The notes below the pieces were generated by a model, which was not told the origin of the DNA, searched no databases, and worked only from the letters and a program-made list of their open reading frames with translations. Shown here in pieces: positions 57,845 to 64,000 of a stretch of DNA of 64,000 nt. Source of the DNA: Siphonodentalium dalli. Lineage: Eukaryota > Mollusca > Scaphopoda > Gadilida > Siphonodentaliidae. How positions within the stretch are numbered: the stretch's first letter is position 1; each line of letters begins with the position of its first letter. The DNA lies in contig CP136062.1 of NCBI GenBank assembly GCA_032622095.1, positions 40,550,918 through 40,614,917 of the forward strand, written 5' to 3'. A program made the translations under genes and the position numbers.

Positions 57845-59642
57845 AAAATTTCTTGGTAACTTGTTTAGCGAAGATGATTGTTTTGGTCTTATTAATGTTC
57901 ACTTCAAGTTTCCAAGCTTCGGCGTAATCAGCGAAGGCTAAAAGTGCGCGGTTCATATTATCCTCTGAATCCGATAAAATGACAGTGTCGTCCGCATATA
58001 ATAGGCACAGTATATCGATGTAACATCCTAAATGCTCAAAATATGTTTCGTTTATAAAATTCAGGTTGTCTATAACACAATCATTCAAAAAGCACTGTAA
58101 ATCGTTCACGAATAGTGAAAATAAGAAAGGTGACATTGTTTCACCTTGAAATAAACCTACCTTGCTCACGAAAAATTCTGATTGTGAGTTACAATTTTTC
58201 ACGCATAATTTAATATTCGTATACATGCTTCGTATTACCCGCATAATCTTACCGTTTATATCTGATCTCAACAATTTGAGCCATAGCGCATCTCTCCAAA
58301 CAGTATCAAAAGCTTTGCGGAAATCAATAAACGTACCGTATAGTTTCCGTCCGCTCTGAAGATATATATTTATCAATGCATGTAGTATAAATATATTATC
58401 AACAGTAGAGTGGCTTTTGCGAAATCCGGTTTGTGACTTACTTATTAAATCAACATCCTCTGCAAATGAGGTTAATCGGTTATTTAAAACGGAGGTAAAT
58501 AGTTTTGCTAAACAGCTCAAAAGTGTGATACCTCGGTAAGAGTCCGGCATATTTGGATCACCCGAACCCTTATAAATGGGCTGTATTAGACCAACTGCCC
58601 AATCTTGGGGAAATAATCCGCTATTTAGGATCAGGTTGAAAAGTCGAACGTATATGGGCATCATCTCATTTACTGAAGCCTTAATATATTCGTTAATTAT
58701 TTGATCAGTACCGCCGGCCTTGCGGTTTTTCAGCTTCCCTATGGCACTATAAATTTCTTCCTCCGATATGGGGTTATTTAGATATGACTCATTTAGAGTC
58801 TTAAAATATTCTCCAAAGATTTCAATATTTATTTTCGTTTGCCTCTTTTTGGGCTGCTTATCAGCGCACATTGAGTCGAGTTTGTCCCAGAATGACTTCC
58901 CCGAATTCTTACATAATTCCCTGAGCTCGGCTATTTCAGACTCACGTGCTTGTTTGATTTTTCTATCCATCACGTGTCTGTATTTTAAACTGGCGTCTTT
59001 CAACATTGCCTTGTTATAATCAGATTTGTTCAAATCGTATTCATGCTTGATACCATTGAAGCAATTTCTTGTTTCTCGGCATTCATCATCGAACCAAGAC
59101 TTGTTTTGGTGCACTTTTCTCCGCTTATTAGATTTCGGCCGATAGGTTCCCAGTGTGCGATTGGCCGCTGACTTTAATGAACATACTACATGTCCACAAA
59201 GTTCGTCGACATCTGACTGGGTGACATTGGCGTCCTCCCTTTCTAAAGTGTCGAACACATAAAGAATATCTTTAATCATATTGCGGTCAATATTGCTAGA
59301 GAAATATGTCCCCTTCTGTGGGTCCCACCGTTTTATTCTGGCATCATTGTATACCGATATGGGTATGTCATCAGCATCGCTCTCTCTCGACACCATTGGT
59401 GTCTTTAAATTCAAAACCAGATGTAGCGCACCATGTATATCGGAGAATAAGGGACAGTGGACATCGACTCGAAAATTTTCTACCATACTGAAGAGACGCT
59501 TAGTTCCCAACGCGTAGTCTATCACTGTGCGGTCTGAGGAAGTAAACTTCCCCACATTTCTGTCTTCACCACATCTTCCGTTCAGAGTAATTAGGTTCAT
59601 TGATATTAGTTTGTATCCATAGGCACTCACCTTACCTTTGTC
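57845..59642 (-). pseudogene. LINE endonuclease C-terminus and reverse transcriptase core
   Basis: The first part is the end of an APE-type endonuclease (NGRCGEDRN, SDRTVIDYALG, and a final FSDIHGAL block that corresponds to the SD-x-H motif). A basic linker follows (KSNKRRKVHQ), then the RT: GGTDQIINEY, PIYKGSGDPN, YRGITLLSCLAKLF, QTGFRKSHSTVDN, FIDFRKAFDTVW (near residue 820 of the joined open frame), GLFQGETMSPFLFSLFVNDL and LLYADDTVILSD with the catalytic YADD at 57,987-57,998. The key Asp residues are present, so the RT core itself looks intact. The start of the endonuclease is missing. The frame is fused upstream to the Gypsy-B integrase by chance, and it breaks at about 57,845. Confidence 0.93.
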
Positions 59643-60785
59643 CTGCGATACATATAAATCCCAATTACTCTGTTTGGTCCCAATAAAACATCTTATTGCA
59701 TCCAATAATGTACGGTTCATCCGCTCTACTTGCCCATTGGAAGAAGCGCGATGACTGGTTGTTCGACTTTTATGAATTCGGAGGGTTTCACTTTCAAAAT
59801 TTGTCCCTCGGTCCGAAAATATTTCCAACGGGCACCCCAGTCTCGAAAACACCTGGGTAATTAAAGCCGTTGCGGTAACATCTGCTGTTTGTGAGGGGAC
59901 GGGTAAACACTCCACCCATTTAGTAAAATGATCTGTGACCATTAAAATATATTCATTACTCCTCGGTTTGTGGGGTAAAGGTCCCAAATAATCTATGTGT
60001 ATTCTTTCCATAGGGAACCCAGAATAATATGGAAGCAGTGGATGTTTACTTTTTCTGCTGGGCTTTTTCTGCTTGTTGGATACTGGGCATGCCGAAATGA
60101 AATTTTCTATATCTGATGCTAAATTTGGCCAATAAAATCTTGATTTTATTTTTTCCCGGGTTCGATTTATGCCCTGATGTCCTACTGAGGGCAAATCATG
60201 GCATATAGCTATTATATCAGCCCTCAAAGAATACGGTATAACCAAGACCTTATCTTTGTTGTACTTTTTGGTTTTACACAATAAATCATTTTCTAGTTGG
60301 TACCTTTCCCGATTAGCCCAATAATATTTGGCCTCGGCACTCCCTATTTTGATCTCGGACTCAGGTGGGTCGATTTTATCACCCAACCATTTTCTAATTA
60401 GGGTAAGATTTGAATCAACCCTCTGGGCTTCCAGGATATCTTTTCGGGATTTTCCCCCAAACATAAATTGGTCATCTGCATTCTCCAACCCCACATCTGG
60501 CACATTATCACTCCACGACTGCTCAATCTGAAGAATCTCCAATGGTTCGGAGAATAATGCTTGAATGTCCCCCACAATATTCCCTTGACACTCCATTTTC
60601 GCCACCCGTTTATTGGTTCTATGGGGTAATGGAACAATATCGTCCACTTCTTGAAAGAATTCACCCCAATTGTTTTGTATCCTTTGACAATATCTACACC
60701 CCTTGCACGGCAACTGGGATACTGGGATTTCAATTCTATACTGCCAAACACTCATCCCATTCTGGGAGTCTACTGAGGGCATCCG
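59643..60785 (-). pseudogene. Gypsy-B integrase, N-terminal zinc-binding domain and catalytic core
   Basis: About 380 codons, broken at Q382 by the LINE. A Cys-rich linker CKGCRYC (residues 28-34) joins it to RNase H. The HHCC domain has H197, H204 and C234, but the fourth ligand is Ser at 237 (CPVS). The catalytic core keeps D266 (HIDYLGP), D326 (FSDRGTN) and E355 (NGQVER). Only 28 residues separate the second Asp from Glu instead of the usual 35, which points to a deletion of about seven residues in that loop. The missing Cys and the short loop suggest decay before or after the LINE came in. The reading frame overlaps that of RNase H by about 50 bases because of a frameshift. Confidence 0.92.
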
Positions 60786-61422
60786 CATTTACATGTTTTG
60801 CTCCCGCCCTATGCTGAATGGTGAAATCGTATTGGCTTAATTCTTCCAACCAGCGGGCTATTTGCCCTTCGGGCTTCTTAAAATTCAGAAGCCATCGCAA
60901 ACTATTATGATCCGACCGAATAATAAAAGGTCGTCCCAGAAGCCAATATCTGAATTGTCGCGTAAACCTGACCACCGCCAAAAGTTCAATTCGGATAGCA
61001 CAATACCTACTTTGTTCGGGCGAAAGCCCATAACTCCCATATGCTATTACCCTCTCGACCCCATCCTGTATCTGAAGGAGCTCCCCTCCTATTCCCTTTG
61101 TACTCCCATCACAATCCAATATAAATGGGTCAGTTTCATTTGCCAACGTGAGCAGTGGCGGCGAACCCAACGCGGTTTTGAGAGTTTCAAATGCTGTTTG
61201 TTCCATTTCGGTCCAATTAAATGGTTTCTTTCCCGTCACTTTATACAACGGGGCTGCACTCACCGCAAAATCTTTGATAAACATTCGATGATAATTAGCC
61301 CAACCCAAAAATCGTTCCACCTCTTTGTTATTCTGGGGTATTGGCCAAATTTTAACGGCATCGGTTGCGGCATCCCCCATTTCCAATCCTTTTGCAGTCA
61401 CCAATCTACCCAAAAACATCAT
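60736..61422 (-). pseudogene. Gypsy-B RT connection region and RNase H
   Basis: About 228 codons. The first part is the RT thumb/connection (LGRLVTAKGLEMG, FLGWANYHRMFIKDF, PFNWTEMEQTAFETLK). RNase H follows with its four acidic positions visible: Asp in DCDGSTKGIGG, Glu in RIELLAVV, Asp in RSDHNSLRWLL and Asp in NADALSRL. This domain therefore looks intact. It degrades the RNA strand during reverse transcription. Both ends are frameshifted relative to the neighbouring pol parts. Confidence 0.92.
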
Positions 61423-61434
61423 TTTGTCTTGACA

Positions 61435-61556
61435 TAATAAATATTTTTGGGCTTCAATTTAAGCTTGTAATGTATGAACCGAACAAACACTTTCTCCAAG
61501 TTCTCAAATTGGGACTCCATAGATACCGATAGTACAGAAATATCATCCAAAAAGGC
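61435..61556 (-). pseudogene. Gypsy-B RT, segment with the FLDD catalytic motif
   Basis: A short open stretch in a frame of its own. It contains AFLDDISVLSVSMESQFENL, matching the YxDD region of Gypsy RTs (here FLDD), then HYKLKLKPKNIYYVK, matching the segment that normally follows it. It ends at a TGA, and the next pol part is in another frame. It is needed to make sense of the gap between the two longer RT parts. Confidence 0.8.
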
Positions 61557-61875
61557 CAAAGCCATCGGCTATGTATACTTGGAAGTGCGCCTGGTTAGCA
61601 TCTAGCCGGGACCTTATTTTATGTTTACTTATTGTTTGAAAACATGCATCCCCTACAGTTACTGAATTTAAACCCCTGAAGTCCAAAGCCCACCGCACTG
61701 AACCACATCGTTTTCGCAATAACACCGGCGCGCTTGTCCATTCGGAATCACTGGGGCGTATTATTCCTGCTTTTAACATTCCCGTTAGAAGTTTTTCTTC
61801 CTCCTCTGTGTGCCAATACGGTTCATCTCCCTTACATAAATAGGGGGTCACATCTGGTTCTTCTATATCTAATGT
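61543..61875 (-). pseudogene. Gypsy-B RT, N-terminal fingers/palm part, internally deleted
   Basis: It contains EPYWHTEEEEKLLTGMLKAG, then SEWTSAPVLLRKRCGSVRW and LDFRGLNSVTVGDACF, which are the first two conserved blocks of Gypsy RT. The next blocks (the first catalytic Asp and the following FxxMPFGL-type segment) are absent, and within about 35 codons the sequence is already at the FLDD motif in another frame. I infer an internal deletion of roughly 100 codons. It is joined to the protease part by a frameshift near 61,870. Confidence 0.88.
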
Positions 61876-62227
61876 TTAGGAACACCATCATAGTTTTTGC
61901 CCTATGAAATGTCACCGGTACCAAACTGGGTTCTATGACATAATCCGGTAAATTGATTCTTTGTTCAATAGCTACATATTTAGCTGAATTTGCGGGAATA
62001 ATTACCGATTTAGTCAAGGCAATTGTGACATGCCTTGCTGCTTCAGAGGGTCCTGATGTGTACAATTTCATGGGAATTATTTCATCTCCCAAATACATAT
62101 AATTTTCTTTCAAATTTAAGGACGCCTCAAATTCCTTCAGAAAATCTAATCCCAAAATCATAGGACATGTTATCGGTGCTACATACACTGTCCACAAATA
62201 CCAACTCAGGCCAACTACTTTAAAGGT
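61832..62227 (-). pseudogene. Gypsy-B aspartic protease, C-terminal half
   Basis: It contains PITCPMILGLDFLKEFEASL, the ILGxDFL block of Gypsy retropepsins, followed by the usual linker to RT. The N-terminal half with the catalytic Asp (DTGA/DSGA) is missing, because sequence of another origin begins at about 62,228 with a stop codon in frame. The protease would process Gag and Pol, but this copy cannot be active. The ATG at 62,197 is internal to the domain and not a true start. Confidence 0.85.
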
Positions 62228-62230
62228 TTA

Positions 62231-62493
62231 GTTATTGAATTGCCGCGCGCACGGGCCGTGTTTCATGGGGACGCGCGACCTGTGATCGATAGGGGCACGA
62301 CTACTTATTTCGACTCGGTTTGGGCTACTGGGTTAAATATTACGGAGCCAGGTTAGGTTTGCCAATAAGCCAGTTAAGGCTAGGGTCGCATTTCTTCTGT
62401 AATGGACCCCAGGTCACTGTTTCGAGCACTCTATTATTATCGCTGATAGCAGGGCTTGAAACGACGGTTTGCCTATTAAGTTGCTGCTCGCTG
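62231..62493. other. Stretch without a gene between Gypsy-A and Gypsy-B
   Basis: Downstream of the Gypsy-A pol stop (TGA at 62,494-62,496, minus strand) and upstream of the Gypsy-B protease. It contains a GC-rich block (CCGCGCGCACGGGCC near 62,242) and otherwise mixed sequence. It could be the 3' untranslated part or a fragment of the Gypsy-A LTR, but no TG...CA ends, purine tract or repeat partner was seen. Confidence 0.5.
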
Positions 62494-62820
62494 TCATTCA
62501 CTTGTAAGCATCTTTGTTATTTTGCGCCCGTGTCGACGAGGCGCGGGAGCGCGTCGTGCCTTGGCACTCGGCTCTGATCTCTCGTCCGTGGACGAGTCAG
62601 GGTTTTGTAGCGGCTCTGAGCGTGCGAGTCGCGCTTTTCTACGCTGTAAGCGCATCTTAAGCTCGCTTAAAGGGACATCTTCGTCATCGGAATCCTGGGT
62701 TTTAGGAGATTGTCTATCGGGAACACGACGTCCCGGTTGTATAACAAGAAGAAGGGGGAGAATTTTGAAGTTTCATTTTTGTTAAATCGGATTGCAGCGA
62801 GTGCTTGATTTAAATGGACC
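62494..62820 (-). pseudogene. Gypsy-A integrase C-terminal fragments and acidic/basic pol tail
   Basis: There are two pieces in different frames. From 62,819 to about 62,700, HLNQALAAIRFN and FSPFFLLYNRDVVFPIDNLL match the segment after the integrase core of Gypsy elements. From about 62,700 to the stop at 62,494, a low-complexity tail contains DSDDEDVPLSELK and runs of Arg/Lys. The GPY/F region expected between the two is missing, which I take as an internal deletion. There is no ATG start of its own. Confidence 0.7.
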
Positions 62821-62833
62821 CGGGCGTTGCTCT

Positions 62834-63136
62834 GGGGGGTCGTAATAGGACGTGGTCACGTGATGAATGTTCAGGGCCTTCAGGGTGTCCCTGACCTTGT
62901 AATTAATGTTCTCACTGCCGTTATCGGTGATTATTTCTAGGGGCATCCATGTCGCGGGAATATCTCGTCGATCAAGATATGAACAACGTTATCGGCTGAC
63001 TTGTCCTTGACCGGAAACGCTTCTGCCCACCCGCTATATAAGTCCACGAAGCTGATAATGTAGCGGTTACCCGATAGCGACATGGGGTAGGGGCCTGATA
63101 GGTCCAAACAAATTTTGGCAAAAGGGTAGGGGGGGG
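62834..63136 (-). pseudogene. Gypsy-A integrase catalytic core, in two frames
   Basis: After the G8 tract at 63,129-63,136 the reading changes frame and continues PPYPFAKICLDLSGPYPM, with the first catalytic Asp near 63,102-63,104, then FVDLYSGWAEAFPV. A TAG at 62,937-62,939 ends that frame next to a G4 run. The next frame gives ITDNGSEN with the second Asp at 62,923-62,925. The third catalytic residue (Glu, expected after SNARV near 62,820) is missing, because the sequence jumps to a segment normally found about 40 residues later. Confidence 0.8.
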
Positions 63137-63555
63137 CGTGTCCGTTATTTGCATTTTAGGGGATTGTTTTTGCAGAGACCTGACTTGGCAGGTCACGCAC
63201 TTGCCAACGTAGCAGTTTAGTTCCTTGTACAGTCTGGGCCAAAAATATTTCGACCTAATCGCATCATGCGTTTTGTCTACTCCCACGTGGCCATTATCAT
63301 CATGGTATTGTTGGATTATGTTGGTTTGAAGATGTGCGGGCACCCAAAGGCGTGGGGTCGGTTCCGCGTCAGCACTCGAGAGATAATAGAGTACCCCCTC
63401 AATCATCAAGTGTTTGTCATTCCGGGTGTCCTCGCCTTTGTCGAGGGCATCCAGAACTGACGAAATTTCCGGGTCTTTCTTTTGTTCCTCAAGCATGTTG
63501 AAGCCTGGCTTGTTGAACAGTAGGTTGGTAGGCCTGACCAATTTGAGTTTTATTC
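63131..63555 (-). pseudogene. Gypsy-A integrase N-terminal HHCC zinc-binding domain
   Basis: It contains a linker (MLEEQKKDPEISSVLDALDK) and a complete HHCC domain: YHDDNGH with two His, then YFWPRLYKELNCYVG and KCVTCQ with two Cys. This domain binds the ends of the element's cDNA. The frame differs from that of the preceding RNase H, with the shift near 63,550 at an AAAACTCAAA stretch, and is lost again at the G8 tract (63,129-63,136). The ATG at 63,541 is accidental. Confidence 0.88.
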
Positions 63556-64000
63556 GGCAGTTCTTTTGGGGTTACCTCGCAGCTTGCGAAGTCTTTGGGT
63601 TTAAATCGAGACGAATTTAAGGCGGCGATTTCCGCTTGGGTCTCGGCGACGGTAAGGTTATTGTCGTTTATATCTACCTCTACTTCTGCCTTCTCTCGTT
63701 CCGTATAAGCATTAGGTGGCGTTCGACTGAGCAGGTCTGCGCAGTGATTATCTGGGCCAGCTATGTACTCAATGTTACAGTTATATCCAGTTATGCCCAA
63801 AGCCCACTGTTGAATTTTCTTGTTCTGCATGGGGGATTCCAAGATATACTTCAATGGTTTATGATCTGTTTTTATCGTGAAGGAGGCGTTATGAAGGTAA
63901 TGGTCCAATCTTTGTAACGCGAAATGAATTGCATATGCCTCTTTCTCCACAGTTGGCCATCGAGTTTGAGTATCACTAAGTTTGTGTGAGAGATAATAAA
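63489..64000 (-). pseudogene. Gypsy-A RNase H domain, running out of the window
   Basis: The frame is open to the window edge; the ATG at 63,950 is internal. It contains YLSHKLSDTQTRWPTVEKEA, then FTIKTDHKPLKYIL and NHCADLLSRTP, so the catalytic Glu and the two later Asp residues of a Gypsy RNase H are present. The first Asp would lie beyond the window. An acidic linker (EVEVDINDNNLTVAETQAEI) follows before the frameshift into the integrase part. Confidence 0.9.

Larger units (their letters stand above)
55971..59642 (-). mobile_element. 5'-truncated LINE (non-LTR retrotransposon), inserted in the Gypsy-B integrase gene
   Basis: About 3.67 kb on the minus strand. It begins inside an apurinic-type endonuclease domain, contains a full RT domain and a C-terminal CCHC motif, and ends in a 3' untranslated region with an AATAAA signal, a small hairpin and a (TGAT)n-type tail. 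Such short tandem tails are usual for CR1/L2-like LINEs, but I cannot assign the clade from sequence alone. Truncation at the 5' end is the normal result of target-primed reverse transcription. The host sequence on both sides joins almost exactly, so a target site duplication, if present, is only one or two bases. Confidence 0.9.
55298..62227 (-). mobile_element. Gypsy-B: Ty3/Gypsy-type LTR retrotransposon remnant, split by a LINE
   Basis: The order on the minus strand is protease (partial), RT, RNase H, integrase, GPY/F-like module, PHD finger, which is the Ty3/Gypsy order (integrase after RNase H). A LINE occupies about 55,971-59,642. Without the LINE, the two integrase parts meet at a Gln-Leu codon pair. 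The 5' side is cut at about 62,227, where the protease lacks its catalytic half and Gypsy-A sequence begins. No LTR or primer-binding site was found. Frameshifts lie between protease and RT, inside RT, between RT and RNase H, and between RNase H and integrase. The element cannot move on its own. Confidence 0.9.
62494..64000 (-). mobile_element. Gypsy-A: 3' part of a second Ty3/Gypsy-type retrotransposon
   Basis: The order on the minus strand is RNase H, HHCC, integrase core and pol tail, entering from the right window edge. The sequence is clearly different from Gypsy-B (for example NHCADLLSR against NADALSR, and other HHCC and tail sequences), so this is another family and not a duplicate. 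At least four frame changes and two internal deletions are visible. It lies head-to-tail with Gypsy-B, and the join is at about 62,228-62,240. Confidence 0.88.

Noticed and set aside
62320-62785. Plus-strand ORFs near 62.3-62.8 kb
   Set aside because: The second lies antisense to the Gypsy-A pol tail and the first lies in non-coding sequence; both are short and have no recognisable domain.
1-64000. tRNA, rRNA or other structural RNA genes
   Set aside because: No recognisable tRNA boxes in a cloverleaf arrangement or rRNA motifs were seen on either strand; a covariance-model scan was not possible.

Overview
The window is eukaryotic, and the mobile elements point to an invertebrate animal genome. 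There is no sign of bacterial gene organisation. The evidence is Ty3/Gypsy-type pol genes, an apurinic-endonuclease-type LINE, a long simple-unit satellite and CA/TA microsatellites. The species cannot be named from the sequence. A marine or other aquatic invertebrate is my guess, with low confidence.

Positions 1-54,058 (84% of the window) are one uninterrupted tandem satellite with a 25-bp unit, about 2,160 copies, with no unrelated insertion that I could see. The unit starts GGTATCCCCACCAC and continues ATACATATATA. Recurrent variants are CACACA for CATACA, CATCTATA for CATATATA, GTATCACC or CCTCACC for GTATCCCC, and CCCCGCC for CCCCACC. They are arranged in higher-order repeats (HORs) of roughly 1.45-1.6, 1.7, 2.5, 2.65 and 3.0-3.1 kb, which occupy different parts of the array and in places are mosaics of each other. 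No gene is supported here. The many minus-strand open frames are a by-product: the unit carries no stop codon in any minus-strand frame, and 25 bp taken three times reads as a 25-residue peptide repeat.

Positions 54,059-64,000 are a graveyard of retroelements, all with coding sense on the minus strand. Read from high to low coordinate, there is first a 3' part of a Gypsy element (here Gypsy-A, 64,000 to about 62,231: RNase H, integrase, pol tail). It is followed by a second, unrelated Gypsy element (Gypsy-B, about 62,227 to 55,298: half a protease, internally deleted RT, RNase H, integrase, GPY/F-like module and a C-terminal PHD finger). Gypsy-B's integrase gene is split by a 5'-truncated LINE (about 59,642 to 55,971). 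The LINE's 3' untranslated region carries a further repeat with three 120-bp tandem units. Thirty-three bases after the Gypsy-B pol stop codon, a GC-rich, frame-broken ORF with a zinc finger begins. It runs without a stop into the satellite boundary at 54,058.

All retroelement genes are broken. Several breaks sit on homopolymer tracts, so some may be consensus errors. The most interesting points are the multi-layer HOR structure of the satellite, its abrupt edge against an open reading frame, the PHD finger on the Gypsy-B integrase, and the unidentified GC-rich ORF downstream of pol.
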